A stretch of DNA of 64,000 bases from Rutidosis leptorrhynchoides (GCF_046630445.1 NC_092340.1:360014001-360078000), one strand, 5' to 3'; numbered from the stretch's first letter, positions 1 to 11,705 are shown. A program made the numbers and translations. The notes: generated by a model from the letters alone, not told the origin.

Positions 1-1221
1 TGCCTGAGCTTCTTCTCTTTCCCTTTTCACTTTTTCATAAGTCTGTTGAACCAAGTTTGCAGCCTGGTCAACATCAGCTGCACTATACGCTTTTTTAAAC
101 GGGGCCCATTTAGAGCTTGTACCCTGACCCGTTTCACCACCCGCGATCTTGCATGTTTCTTGGTTCAAAATGTTATTACCCGCTGACCCGTTTATATTTG
201 GTGGTGGAACCTCTATTGCACGAAAGGGTCCATAACACGTAGGACACAAAAGATTTCGGTTCACATACATTCGTCCAAATTCATACTGCAATTTGCATCT
301 CATACATACCGTCCAAAACGTCTTTAGTACCGTTTTCCCATTCGACAATGACGTATGACCCGTTCTAACATTATCCTTCGTTTCGATAACGGTACCCTTT
401 GCTTTACTACTTGTACCCTTTGCCTTACTGGTTGTACCCTTTGCTTTAGTGCCTGTACCCTTTGCTTTAGTGACTGTATCCTTCGCTACATTCGTTGTAT
501 CCATCACTTGAGGATTTGAATCCTTCGCTTTCGTAGCTGTATCTTTCGCTTCAGTAGTTGTATACTTTGCTTTAGCAGTTGTACCCTTTGTTTTTGCAGT
601 TGAATCCTTAGCTGTAACAGTTGTATCCTTTGATGTAGCATATGAATCCTTTGCTTTAGTAGTTGTACTCTTTGCTTTTGAGGTTGTATCCTTTGCTTTG
701 ACAGTTGTATCTTTCGCATTAGTAGGTGTAACCTTGCGTGCAGCTGTACTCTTCGTAAAACAGTTAAAACCATTCGGTGGTCGTGAACCACCATTTTTGT
801 GATGAACTTGAACTCTTTGCATAAAAACGTTTCTCCTATGATCATACATTGATCGTTTTTCCTTATCGGATAATAAATTCCACGCTTCAGAAACGTATTG
901 AAATGCACCTTCAGCACCTACAGATTTATTCTTATCAGGATGAAGAGATAACGCTAGTTTTCGATACTGTTTCTTAACTGTATCATCGTCTGTTGCCGGG
1001 CCCACACCAAGTATCTCGTAGTAATCCAACTCCCCATTTATTTTGTTTTCAGCAGCAACGTATACGTCTAGAACTGATATTAATTGATTGATTCCATCAA
1101 GGGTGGGATATAAAGTTTTGGCCTTTAATGCAAATTTCTTTGCCCCGTTCATATCTTTATTTAGAAACTTATTTTCGGCGATTTCTTTTGCCCTATTGGC
1201 TTCATCTTTATTGCATTCCAT
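1..1221 (-). CDS. DnaJ-domain protein of the plant DUF3444-type family (C-terminus outside window)
   Basis: An open frame of 407 codons runs without a stop from an ATG at 1221 to the window edge. The N-terminal helical region (residues 1-60) starts MECNKDEANRAKEIAE. The J domain (about 65-129) contains DYYEILGV and the HPDKN motif at residues 94-98, needed to stimulate Hsp70 ATPase. Residues about 168-285 are a low-complexity Lys/Thr/Ala/Asp linker with a 7-residue period. A zinc-ribbon-like module follows: Cys306-x2-Cys309 and Cys326-x2-Cys329, in the context FWTVCMRC / LLCPTC. This order (N-terminal helices, J domain, linker, CxxC pairs) is that of large plant DnaJ proteins that end in a DUF3444 domain. 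That domain is not seen here because the window ends. Likely an Hsp70 co-chaperone, possibly nuclear. The start is supported by family-like N-terminal sequence; there is no upstream in-frame continuation. Confidence 0.9.
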   Translation of the reverse strand, partial: MECNKDEANRAKEIAENKFLNKDMNGAKKFALKAKTLYPTLDGINQLISVLDVYVAAENKINGELDYYEILGVGPATDDDTVKKQYRKLALSLHPDKNKSVGAEGAFQYVSEAWNLLSDKEKRSMYDHRRNVFMQRVQVHHKNGGSRPPNGFNCFTKSTAARKVTPTNAKDTTVKAKDTTSKAKSTTTKAKDSYATSKDTTVTAKDSTAKTKGTTAKAKYTTTEAKDTATKAKDSNPQVMDTTNVAKDTVTKAKGTGTKAKGTTSKAKGTSSKAKGTVIETKDNVRTGHTSLSNGKTVLKTFWTVCMRCKLQYEFGRMYVNRNLLCPTCYGPFRAIEVPPPNINGSAGNNILNQETCKIAGGETGQGTSSKWAPFKKAYSAADVDQAANLVQQTYEKVKREREEAQA

Positions 1222-2340
1222 CCTTCACTCAATCCCGTTGAAACGTTGACCGATTAGTTGACCGATTACTTAACAACAAAGAGTCACAGAACCAATAATC
1301 CACATTTGTACATTTGATATGACTGAAAACGAACGATCAGACTGATACAATGTTAATACTTTATATACACATGTTCACTACATAATTACGCAATGAACTT
1401 CAGAGCTAAATTAAGCATAACGTTCATGCATTCATACAATATTACTAGTAATCTACTAGAAGAAGCAAAAATTAATCTCTATATTTAAACACATTAACCA
1501 AAATCTCCTATAACGGTATGAATTCAAATCCCGCATTTGCCAAATTATTAAAATTTCATTCATTCGCATGTATAGTTACAGGATCTGCATCTACAGCTAT
1601 CTATTTAGGGCAATTATCCTTTTTTTAATGTTACTACTGCAAATCTACTTTGAAATTCAAGCATTTTCAAGGCCATTATCATCCAATAAACAAAAAAAAA
1701 AAAAACCTATTTTCATACCTAAACTTCAAAAACTGTTGCAGGGTTAATTATTTTCAACATACAGCAGATGTTACAGCATACATACACGCAAATATATACA
1801 CATACATACATATACATACACATATACATACATACACACACATATATATATACATCCTTAGAAAATAAAATAAAAAATAAAAAAGTAGTAGTATAATGAG
1901 CTCCAAAATCAAAACTTCAAATATTGAATTTAAGATCTACAAATCTACAAATCTACAAACATATATATTATTAACAAGATACTAACATAAATGATATATA
2001 TACACACATATCCAGAAGCTGATAGCACGCAAATCGTATCAAATCTATAATCATCAATCGGATCTATGTTTAAAATAAAAACCCTAAAAATGAGTTACGA
2101 TATAATTCCGAATAAAAAAATAAAAAATAATAACGGAAAATAAGTTTGAATAAACATACCAAAGGCGGAAGCTGGGTTGGATTTGAATTATCTGTGGTAG
2201 TAGTACGGCATCATAAACAAACACAATCACTTCAGTTGAGTCCTGGCCTTGTTTCGAATTAAATTAAAATAAAATTAAAATTATTTTGTGTTTAAGTCCC
2301 TCTTTTCTCACCCAAATCCCAAATATCCACAATTTTGTAA
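1222..2340 (-). other. 5' UTR of the DnaJ gene with a probable leader intron
   Basis: Read on the minus strand, a good 5' splice site (exon ..CCTTTG, intron GTATGT) lies at 2159/2160. It is followed by AT-rich intron-like DNA down to the start codon. The acceptor is less certain; a pyrimidine-rich stretch ending TTAAG at about 1269 is the best candidate. A leader intron is common in plant chaperone genes. This is inference from splice-site sequence; no transcript evidence is available. Confidence 0.5.
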
Positions 2341-2365
2341 TTTATATTTAGCCCTCTTTAGCTTG

Positions 2366-2375
2366 CTTTTATACC
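2366..2375 (-). promoter_or_regulatory. TATA box of the DnaJ gene
   Basis: The minus strand reads GGTATAAAAGC here, about 1.15 kb upstream of the ATG and about 210 bp upstream of the proposed leader-intron donor. A telo-box-like ACCCTAA lies about 20 bp farther upstream (2389-2397), and another (AAACCCTAAA, 2080-2090) lies inside the proposed intron. The transcription start would fall near 2340. Confidence 0.5.
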
Positions 2376-2468
2376 CTAAAAAGAAGATAACCCTAACTGA
2401 CACTAGAGTTAAGATAACCTAACCATGGTTAAATTTAAACTATGGTTGAGTTTTCCCTTCTTCTTTTT

Positions 2469-2612
2469 TAGTAGAAAACGACATATAATTTGAAACAAAA
2501 TGACTCACCGTCGTTCCACGCTTAGTATATATGGTAAATTTAGTAGAAAACGACGTATAATTTCAAAAAAAATGACTAACTGTCGTTCCACGCTTAGTAT
2601 ATATGATAATAA
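2469..2612. repeat. Two-copy tandem repeat, 72-bp unit, upstream of the DnaJ promoter
   Basis: TAGTAGAAAACGAC at 2469 recurs at 2541. Both units continue with TATAATTT, AAAATGACT, GTCGTTCCACGC and TTAGTATATATG. Each unit carries a short inverted pair (AACGAC and GTCGTT). It sits about 100-240 bp upstream of the putative TATA box of the DnaJ gene. Confidence 0.85.
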
Positions 2613-3170
2613 CGGTCGTGATAAATGAAAAATTTCTGAAAAAATACACGAGGATAAAAAATTTACTAAATAATTATAAGTAGAAAAACTACATATAAAA
2701 TTCGTTAAACACGTTAATAATTCATCAATATACCCTGTAATTTATATGAAATATGTATTATGTATGTAATATAATAGTTCAAAAAGATATAGATATTAAA
2801 GTGTTTTCTCCTAGAAATCTTAATGATATTTTTATAAATTTAAGGAGAAACTTAATTTTATTGGTTTTAAACAAATATTTATATACTTAAGCACAGTAAT
2901 TATTTTTCTTAAATACAATATTAATTTAAAATGTTAATTATTTTGATTTTGATTAATTAGAGGTACTCGTAATCTGGTTAAGGGGTATTAAAGATTAAAG
3001 ATGAGACATTAAAATACAATAAACATTTAATGAAAAAATAAATATAAATCTACCACCCATAAGACTCATTTCTCTTCCATCATTCTTATCTTTCTTCACC
3101 TCTTATCCATCTTCTCCGAACTACTTTATCTTTCACCCCCGAACTACTTTATCTTTCACCCCGTTAGGGA
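2613..3170. other. AT-rich intergenic DNA, nothing recognised
   Basis: Very AT-rich with stops in all frames. No repeat, gene or RNA structure was recognised. Confidence 0.6.
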
Positions 3171-3398
3171 TGGCAATAATGTTTTATCCATAAATATTCA
3201 CCCGATCCGATTCATTTATAATGGATATGAATGATGCATGATGTAAATGGACGATTAACGGATATGAATATGGATATGGATATGAATGATCTAAATATTT
3301 TGTGGATTTGATATGGATGACAATTTATCATCCACGGATATATCCATTATCACCCGAAATACATCTATATATACATATATACGTATTAAAATATACGC

Positions 3399-3442
<44 letters not shown>

Positions 3443-3882
3443 AACCTACAAATTCATAAATTATTAACGAATATGGAGATTCTGATAGTCACAATTATTA
3501 AATTGTTACTAACAATATTCAAAATTACATTTTTAGATTAGTTTAAACGTATAGTTATTTATATTATAACGTAATTTGCTCAATTAAATTCACAATCGGT
3601 GACAAATTACAATCAAAGCATGTTTAAGAAATCAAAAACATAGAGATTAAATATAACATTTCTTATAATCTATATTAAATTGATAAAATCGTAGTTAGAT
3701 TACATTTCATTTGATATCCAACGGATATGCATTTACCCGCTTAATCTATCGGATATGGATATGGATGAATGAACTGAAATAAAATGGATATGAATATGGA
3801 CATGGATGAACAAAAATTAAATAGATAGGGATGTGGGTATGGCATCATTGGATCCATATCCGATTCATTGTCATCTCTAGTT
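3171..3882. mobile_element. Possible non-autonomous DNA transposon with imperfect terminal inverted repeats
   Basis: The left end reads TAGGGATGGCAAT and the right end reads ATTGTCATCTCTA, imperfect inverted complements of each other. The inside is rich in degenerate GGATATG / ATCCATATCC repeats and has no coding potential. The target duplication is not clear. The ends resemble those of small hAT- or Mutator-like elements, but the superfamily cannot be fixed by eye. Confidence 0.4.
3399..3438. repeat. (AT)n(AC)n microsatellite
   Basis: Perfect AT dinucleotides run directly into AC dinucleotides. Confidence 0.95.
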
Positions 3883-4117
3883 CGCATCCATATACATGTC
3901 CGGTCTAAAGCTAGAGCAAAGTAAGCGACGGCTTGAGGCTCACTTTTTTCAAGGGTCCAAATTTTATACGAGTAATATGTAATGCATTTACCTAGGACTC
4001 TTTTTAATGGTGATGGGGGTGATGGGGTTTTTGTGGGTTATAGTGCTGATGTGGCAAAGGTGATGGGGGTGATGGAGTTTGTAATGGTAGGCGTGATGGG
4101 GGTGTGATGAGGGTTAT
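3883..4117. other. Left flank of the solo LTR with repeated GGTGATGGGGG motifs
   Basis: GGTGATGGGG or close variants occur at least four times between about 3999 and 4110. This may be the subterminal part of the Harbinger-type element whose ORFs lie right of the solo LTR, because the LTR insertion separates the two. No matching right terminus was found near 11200-11300, so the assignment is tentative. Confidence 0.3.
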
Positions 4118-5437
4118 TATAACGACCCGTCCTAATTCATCCGGACGAATACATTACATTTGGTTACATCGCGAGGTACTTGACCTCTATATGATACATT
4201 TTACAAACATTGCATTCGTTTTTAAAGGACAAACTTTCATTACATCGAAAGTTGATGGCATGAATACCATTTCCTAATATATCCAACTATAATTGACTTA
4301 GTAATAATCTTGATGAACTCAACGATTCGAATGCAACGTCTTTTGAAATATGTCATGAATGACTCCAAGTAATATCTCTAGAATGAGCAAATGCACAATG
4401 GAAGATTTCTTTCAATCCTGAGAATAAACATGCTTTATAGTGTCAACCAAAAGGTTTGTGAGTTCATTAGTTTATCATAATCGATCATTTTCATCATTTT
4501 AATAGACCACAAGATTTTCATTTCCATTTCTCATAAATATACGTCCCATGCATATAGACAAAAATAATCATTCATATGGATTGAACACTTGGTAACCGAC
4601 ATTAACAATATGCATATAGAATATCCCCATCATTCTGGGACACCCATCGGACATGATAAACTCGAAGTACTAAAGCATTCCAAATTCCAGAATGGGGGTT
4701 GTTAGTTCCCGTAAATCTACCTTTAGGATTCGCGTCAATTAGGGGCCAGTTCCCTAATTCTTAGGCTACCAAGCTAAAAGGGGCATATTCGATTTCGATC
4801 ATTCAACCATATAATGTAGTTTCGATTACTTGTGTCTATTTCGTCAAACATTTATAAAAGTAGCGCATATATTCTCAGTCCCAAAAATATATATTGCAAA
4901 AGCATTTAAAAAGGGAGCAAATGAAACTCACAATATTGTATTTCGTAGTAAAAATACATATGACGTCATTGAACAAGTGTGGGGTTGGCCTCGAATTCAA
5001 GAACCTATATCATGTATATATATTAACACATATAATGGTAATCGAACAAATTTATGTATTATTAGTGAATTAATTGTTATTTAATTATGTGTTTCATTAA
5101 TGACCTAATTAATTACATTTATTAATATTTATTATAAAAATATTAATATAGTTATGTTATATGTAGTAAATATGGTTTTATATAACTAATAGTTATTTGA
5201 TAAAATAATATTGATAATAATAAATACAAAAGTTGTTTCATCCTATAATAATAACAATAATAGTTATAATAATAAAAATGATAATTTTATAAAAATGATA
5301 CTTTTAATAATAATGGATACTAATAATAATTAATAATAACTATAAAAATAATGATTTTACTAATAATAATAATACTAATATTTATATTAATAACTATATT
5401 GAAAAAAATACTACTAATAATAATACCAATACTCATG

Positions 5438-5513
<76 letters not shown>

Positions 5514-5636
5514 TATTAATAATAATATGTATTTGTAATATGCTTAATCATACTTCTATATTATTTTCATAATATTACCATTCTTTAAATCACATACTTA
5601 ACTTAAATCTTGTCATTTTAATAATGTAACATTAAT

Positions 5637-5700
<64 letters not shown>

Positions 5701-5706
5701 TAATAA
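5438..5706. repeat. Two long AAT/ATA trinucleotide tracts
   Basis: Nearly perfect (ATA)n runs at about 5438-5511 and 5638-5706, separated by AT-rich DNA, inside the solo LTR. They create isoleucine-rich spurious ORFs. Confidence 0.95.
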
Positions 5707-5750
5707 TTTTGGTATTGAAAACTACCTTCCAGGCTTTTCTAAAAAGAGAT

Positions 5751-5817
5751 GCCCCGAACCGGGTTCGAACCCACGACTACTCGCCTAACAAACATGCTAC
5801 CAACCATTGCTCTACTA
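5751..5817 (-). other. tRNA-like relic with A-box and B-box motifs
   Basis: On the minus strand TAGAGCAATGG resembles a pol III A box, and GGGTTCGAACCC is a perfect B box and T-loop, about the right distance apart. A TTGTTAG stretch between them could be the relic of a GTT (Asn) anticodon loop. The 5' strand does not pair with the GGGGC 3' strand, so no acceptor stem forms and this is not a functional tRNA. It lies inside the solo LTR in its sense orientation. Confidence 0.4.
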
Positions 5818-7961
5818 ATTACTTCTTGTAATACTTCGCCCGTTTAAACATCTAATACGTACAAAACTGTTTGCCTTTCCTTTAAACTAAAATCTAACCC
5901 ATTAAACTAATCTCGAAAACAAAAAGATATCATATTATCACCATCGTCAAAACCTAAGCATCTCATCATCATCAATTCATATGCCATCACCGAATCCTAA
6001 TAACCATCTTCATTGCGTGTATTATTATTATCATCATATATTCTTGTTATTATCTTTTATCATCATCGCTATCTTAACATGTGATTATCATAATCTAATT
6101 AAAATTTGGCCTCGGTTTTGGACTCGCACAAACAGACCGTCAAGAGAATTTCAAGACCCCACCAATGATCGTATAATTAATATATTTATGAGATGATGAT
6201 TTATTCAAGTCCTAAGGTGGTCCCTTATGTTCGACATAATTGTGACACGGTATACATTGGATCCCATCAACACTTTACCATCCCACTAATTATAACCTCA
6301 TTTATATAACGTACGTCTATTTTGGCTTTAACCTCTAAAAGCCCACGACTTGTACACCAACTGTAAACACGAATAGAGTAGCATCAGCAGGGAATTTGGT
6401 TTGCGTTTAAGGCTTGACAAAACAATGAATACGATTGTTGTAGCAGCAATATAATTTCGATGGGAAACAGCAGCAAAAACAGTAGCACAAACAAGATTAT
6501 AGTAGTAGCTAACAGAAATTTTGGAATGGGTGTTTGGGGTGGTGGCGTCCGACAGAAACAGTATACAGAAAAATCATACATGTAGCAGGTGATGGTGACT
6601 TTGATAGAATAACAAAATCATTCGTTGTAGCATTAGAAATTGCAGTCTCGATGTGTGTCTGTTCGAGAAGAAAGAAAAATAGATAGGAGACAGGAACAAT
6701 ATCGAACAAGTGGTGTTATGGTGGTTTCGAGGGGTGGTTTTTGGGCTGCAATGCAGTAGCAACAGCAGGTTATCATCATCATCTCTATCGTTACAGGAAC
6801 AGGAATAGCAGCGAAAACAATAGTATAACAATGGTGGTTCATGATTATGAAGAGGATAGAGAGATGGATTGAGTGAGATATAGTGAGAGATGAGGGACTT
6901 ACGGTGGTAGTTGTTTGATGATGATCCATGAGGGTGATGGTCTAAGGTGAACCGAAACAAAAATATAAGGTGTGTGATTTATGATGAAGGTGTTCTTGGT
7001 TGTTGGATTGAAACAAATAGTCAAACAAGAAAATATATAGATGATGATAGTGGTGGTGGTTCCCGGGTGAAGGAGATGGTGGTGATAATCGTGGCGGAAG
7101 TGAGGGTGACGGTGAAGGGAGGTGATTAAAGGTGAGCATGGTGGTTGCTAATTGGAGTCCGAGGTTGATGGTTTAGTGGGTTTGATGACTAAATCAAAAT
7201 GGTGAATGTGGTTTTGTTTAGTGTGTATGTATGTAAATCTGCATATGATATATGTACATATAATATTATTGTTGTTGTCAACACAAAAATAGTAATATAT
7301 ATATCCAGCCATATGTTAGTAGAGATAGTGGACGGTTAAAACAAAGAAGGAAACAGTAACGCACAGTATTCTTTTCAATCAACAATTCAATCAATGGTTT
7401 CTTTAATTCAATCACGGGCACAACAGAAAATTATAAAAAGAAACATCATGATCGTGATGTCTAACCGAATAGATTACATGTAATATTAAATAGAATAATA
7501 TTATAATAACTCAATAAAATGGGACGTGTGATTTAAATTATTCGTTGCCTTTTACGGACTGAATTTTATACTCCGTTGTCAAACAGTGGTGGATAAAAGT
7601 ATTCGGAAAAATCTCAAATTATACTTATTTATTTTAGTCATTATTGTATAATTAGGGTCATTAATTGTTTTAAAATTTTTAAATAATAATTAAATTAATT
7701 ATTAGCTCTTAACCCTAAGTAAAAATATACTAAGTGTAAAAATTTAACTCATTTTTCAGATCACCGTTTATTTTTAAATCATATAAGTTCGTATTAAGAC
7801 GTGTTTAATATCAATCGGAACATCCAACGAGTATTACAATCATTTAATATTTATTTTTAATATACTTTACATTTATATATTTATTTATTTTAATAATGAT
7901 ATCATATTTTATTTTTAATTTTAACAACATATAATATTTTAAATTATATTTCCAATTATTT

Positions 7962-7994
<33 letters not shown>
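7962..7994. repeat. (AT)n(AC)n microsatellite
   Basis: AT dinucleotides run into AC dinucleotides near the 5' end (minus sense) of the solo LTR. Confidence 0.9.
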
Positions 7995-7995
<1 letters not shown>

Positions 7996-8415
7996 TATCA
8001 TGTTACAATTAATTGTTCGTGAATCGTCGGAACTGGTCGAAGGTCAAATGATTTCATAAAATAGTTCAAAAATTTTGAATTTCAATTTAATAGACTTTGC
8101 TTATCATGTCGAAACCATATAAATATTTAGTTTAAATTTGGTCAAAAATTTCCGGGTCGTCACAGTTATTGGTCCCACAATTTTATTTTATTTTTCATTT
8201 TTTATTTGAGTTTATTATTTTAATTTGTATATTTAAACATAAATATAAGTAATAAAATTTTATAAAAACACACGTAAATTAATTAAAATCAAACGGATAC
8301 AATTTATAAAAGTCCTAAAAAATAAAAATTACGATAATTAAAAATTCCTAATATAATTACCTTATTAATTTCCTAAAAATTAAAACACACATTAATAAAA
8401 AAAAGATAACAATTA

Positions 8416-8864
8416 CTACTCGTCGCTGTCACTTGAAACTTCGATATAGTCTTTGTATTTTTTTGTCATCTTTTTCTTGAACCTCAAAGCTTTCTGCCTC
8501 TCAATCGGGTCCTTAATGTCATCAACGTTCAAGTTCTATAATTTCGCAACGCAATCTATTGTCGATCGACGCCGTTCATCCTCAACGATAGCCTGCAAAC
8601 AAGTCTGTCGATCTTCCATGTCCACCTTCTTTCTTGCTTCCCACTTTTCAGACAACTCATCGATTCTCGAAGAGGCCGTACCTCGTGAAGAGTTTGTACC
8701 ACGTGATGAAGTAGTCGCATAAGACGAAACGGATTTTCTCGCAGCCTTTGATTGATCTCTTCCGATTGGACGTATAATAGCATCATCGCCAAATAGCTGA
8801 CCGAAGTTGTTCAAACGATCTTCTCCGAGATTAATTGTTTGGTTTTCGACCACTTCATCATAAT

Positions 8865-8901
<37 letters not shown>

Positions 8902-9810
8902 GTTACCGAGTTGTACTACATTTTTTGTTGCTTTTTTCTTACCACTACCACTAATCGAAGGTGGAGAATACCACTTCGGTCTTTTCTTCAAAAATTCCCA
9001 AACATCCTTATAAGCCCACGGCTTCGATGCCTGTTTAACATATCTTTGGACCGATATGTTATATATGTCTTCCTCGTTGCGACCGCTACGCCTTGGGTTA
9101 CGTTCTTCTTCATTGTATATGCTCGTGAAATCTTTGCACGCCTTATCCAAATGACGACCTTTCCCACTTAATTGATCATCATTTCGACAATAACCAAAAT
9201 CGTTATTGTTAAACTTATTTCGAACTCTAACCCAAAATGCGTCATGTTTTTTAGAGTTACCATGAACTCCGTCTTCCAAGCAATCAATCCAACACGTAGC
9301 CAACCAAATTTCTTCTTGTGGAGTCCACAATTTTTTAATTTATGGTTCTTTTGGAACGTCTTTTCCCTTTCGTTTATGACTAGGTCGAACGCGTACTTTT
9401 GGTTGGCTCAGCACACCACGAATTTCTGCTACTTCTTCGGTATTTAAAGGAGTAAATGTCTGTTGTGATTGTTGCCATGATTGAGTATTTGGGAGTTGAA
9501 AAGGTATAACACCGGGTCGTGCAAAATTAGAAAATTATTGATACGGGTTTGGAAATTGTTGTTGTTGATATGAATTTAGATATTGTTGTTGTTGTGGAAT
9601 TTGTTGTTGTTTTAATTGTTGTTGTAGAAATTGAGAAAATAGTAGCGGATTATTAAATTCATGTTGAAGATTTTGGGGCGGGTCGTTGCCAAATGGCCGA
9701 TTACCCCGAACATTTTGAGGAGAATTTGAGCTCGATCCGGGCATATTATGTGACCCGAAATTGTAGATGTTACCGGAACCGAACTCATTTTGATCGGGGT
9801 TTTGAGACAT
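8416..9810 (-). pseudogene. Harbinger-type transposon ORF1 (Myb/SANT-like protein), broken
   Basis: An ATG at 9810 opens a frame that continues to a natural-looking stop at 8416-8418, after an acidic tail (SSDSDE). Three in-frame stops break it: TAA at 9535, TAA near 9345, and TAG at 8536. The N-terminus is Gln/Asn-rich. The middle holds a SANT/trihelix-like region starting WTPQEEIWLATCW. A run of about 12 Asp comes from a TCA/ATC microsatellite near 8868-8900, and a Lys/Arg/Glu-rich C-terminal region follows. This matches the plant family of ORF1-like DNA-binding proteins (often annotated as glutathione S-transferase T3-like) that accompany Harbinger transposases. It is divergent from the transposase remnant at 10190-10985, the usual arrangement. 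Function is presumably DNA binding at element ends; this copy is dead. Confidence 0.75.
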
Positions 9811-10189
9811 GGTTTTGAATTGGTAAATATAAATTATAAGAGTGTATAAAAATGAGAGAAATGAGTGTGTTTTGTGGTATAAAAATGGAATGAAATGGGG
9901 TGTATTTATAGAGTTTATATAAATTATTTACATAAATTATTTAATTTTATTATTATTACCGTTTGAAAACGGCTATAAAGACAAAAATCAAACCCCACAA
10001 CTCGACAGTTACTCCCCTCCTCCAATCAAATTCGTTTGAGGTCTGTTTCACGCCAGGTGATCGAGTCATCGCGCCGGAGGAAAATTGCCACCATCACGCC
10101 CCACTACGGCGCGATGGTGGCGCGATGGGTGATTTTTCAGGCCACCACGCCGGGTTATTTGCAGTCTAAGCTAAAAAAAATAAAAATAC
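9811..10189. other. Shared divergent promoter region of the Harbinger-type element
   Basis: The region lies between the divergent ORF1 and transposase remnants. The left part is AT-rich. The right part (about 10040-10160) is GC-rich and contains an inverted pair, GCCACCATCACGCC and GGCGCGATGGTGGC. No intact start codon or TATA box for the transposase was identified. Confidence 0.4.
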
Positions 10190-10985
10190 TATCAGCTACG
10201 CATTTGACTGGACCTAAAAACCTTCCCAAATAGCATTGATGTTGGAAGTACCATCAAAGGTTGGAAACTACCGCTTGGAGTGAGAATCGAACCTGGGTTG
10301 GAGTGGAGGAATTGTCTTGTTGCTTTAAAAGGACATTACACTCGGGGTAATCATAAGAAACCAACCCTTATGCTTGAAGCAGTTGCTTCATATGACTTAT
10401 GGATTTGGCATGCTTTTTCTAGGATGACGGGTTCCAACAATGATATTTTGAATCAATCCCCTATTTTTGATAAACTTAAGAACGGAATAGCTCCATCCGC
10501 ACCATTTGAGGTAAATGGTCATCATTATACCAAAGGATATTACCTTGCAGACATTATATATCCCGATTAGGCGATTCTAATAAAAGGATATTCATGTCCC
10601 ACTGAAGAGAAAACGATTAAGTTCACTAGATTTCAAGCTAGTGCCCGAAAGGATATAGAGAGGGCATTTGGGGTTCTTCAAGATCGGTTTCATATTTTAC
10701 GCCTAGTTGCACGCACTATGTCCGTAAATAGGATGCGAAGAGTAATGAAATGTTGTGTCATATTACATAACATGATTCTTGAAGATAACGGATTTGCTCT
10801 ATCTAAGTGGGAAGAACGATTCATTATCGAAGACATGGAGAATCATATGGAACATGTTCCAAATAAGGACGAGGGATCGGACATCATGACAAGAGAAATA
10901 AGGGATAGGGACGTGCACAACTAACTAACCGAGGATCTAGTCGAGCATATATGGAACCTTTCAACAACATTTCGGACTGCAAATT
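10190..10985 (+). pseudogene. Harbinger-type DDE transposase, truncated and broken
   Basis: Two in-phase blocks are recognisable. The first (about 10280-10567) includes LEAVASYDLWIWHAF, a SNND segment and GYYLADIIYPD; it ends at a TAG where family members carry Trp, a TGG to TAG change. The second (about 10571-10921) includes SARKDIERAFGVLQDRFHI and CCVILHNMILED. These are the conserved C-terminal landmarks of DDE_Tnp_4/HARBI1-like plant transposases. The N-terminal part with the first catalytic Asp is missing or decayed. The family catalyses cut-and-paste transposition with a 3-bp target duplication; this copy cannot. Confidence 0.8.
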
Positions 10986-11670
10986 AGTTTATTTGATGTT
11001 TTATTAATTCTATGTAGTTGTGAAATCTTATGTAATCGTTAAATTAAAGTATCGTTGAATTTTAATAAAAATTAATTTATATCTTTTTAATATGTATTTT
11101 AATTTATGTTTTTTTAATATTAAATATGTATTTTATTTTATATAATGCATTTATTTACTTAATTATTATTCAAAAAAAAAAAAAAATGAAAACCGGTGAA
11201 TCTTACAAAATTTGACAATAACATTTGACATTTTGAGTTATTGATGGTTAAATATTTGACATTGCCATGTCACTCGGTGATTGTACTTTTCGGTGATTGT
11301 ACTTTTTGATAAAGAAAATGTAAATGTGGCTGTAATATCATGGGTAGGGTTAGGAATAGTTTTAAAGATTACAGTAAAGAATAAAGCACCGAGGCTTGTC
11401 GGATGGCATGAACAAACAATTACCCATAGCTATTAAAATATTAAATGTAGCTCATGATTTAAGGGAACAAAATTCTTAATTCGTGGAAAAACAACTTTCT
11501 AAAACTTTTAAATAACAAAAGTTTTTAAGCTTTGTTGAATTTTTTTTCTAATACACATGTAAGAATGAAATTAGAATGAAGCGTTTCCATCTAATCGCTA
11601 CATAGACGCGATAAAATGTTTATGTTCACAATGCTAGTTAATTGATATTAGCAGGATTCGAACTTACAAA

Positions 11671-11705
<35 letters not shown>

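Larger units (their letters stand above)
4118..8164 (-). mobile_element. Solo LTR (E) of a Tekay-like chromovirus, 4.05 kb
   Basis: Read on the minus strand the segment starts TGTGACGACCCGGAAATTTT and ends GGACGGGTCGTTATA. Both ends resemble the LTR of element X in this window (start TGTAATGACCCGGAATTTTC; end GGACGGGTCCTTTCA). The 5-bp sequence GTTAT flanks it on both sides (4113-4117 and 8165-8169), so it is a complete solo LTR left by recombination between two LTRs. The terminal CA has mutated to TA. It is longer than the 2.7-kb X LTR, with expanded AAT repeats and a tRNA-like patch inside. Several ORFs of 60-130 codons fall inside but are low-complexity and unsupported. Confidence 0.8.

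Noticed and set aside
504-917. Minus-strand ORF rich in Gln/Leu/Arg
   Set aside because: Shadow frame of the DnaJ gene; the true frame carries the J domain and stays open for 407 codons.
5351-5572. Isoleucine-rich ORF resembling a membrane protein
   Set aside because: Produced by an AAT/ATA microsatellite inside a solo LTR.
5751-5817. tRNA gene
   Set aside because: A-box and T-loop present, but no acceptor stem and a weak T-stem; kept only as a tRNA-like relic.
6384-7139. Cluster of overlapping minus-strand ORFs
   Set aside because: Low complexity, no domain, all inside the solo LTR and not supported by any conserved motif.
3985-11300. Complete Harbinger element with inverted termini
   Set aside because: The left GGTGATGGGG-rich end had no convincing inverted partner near 11200-11300, so boundaries are not claimed.
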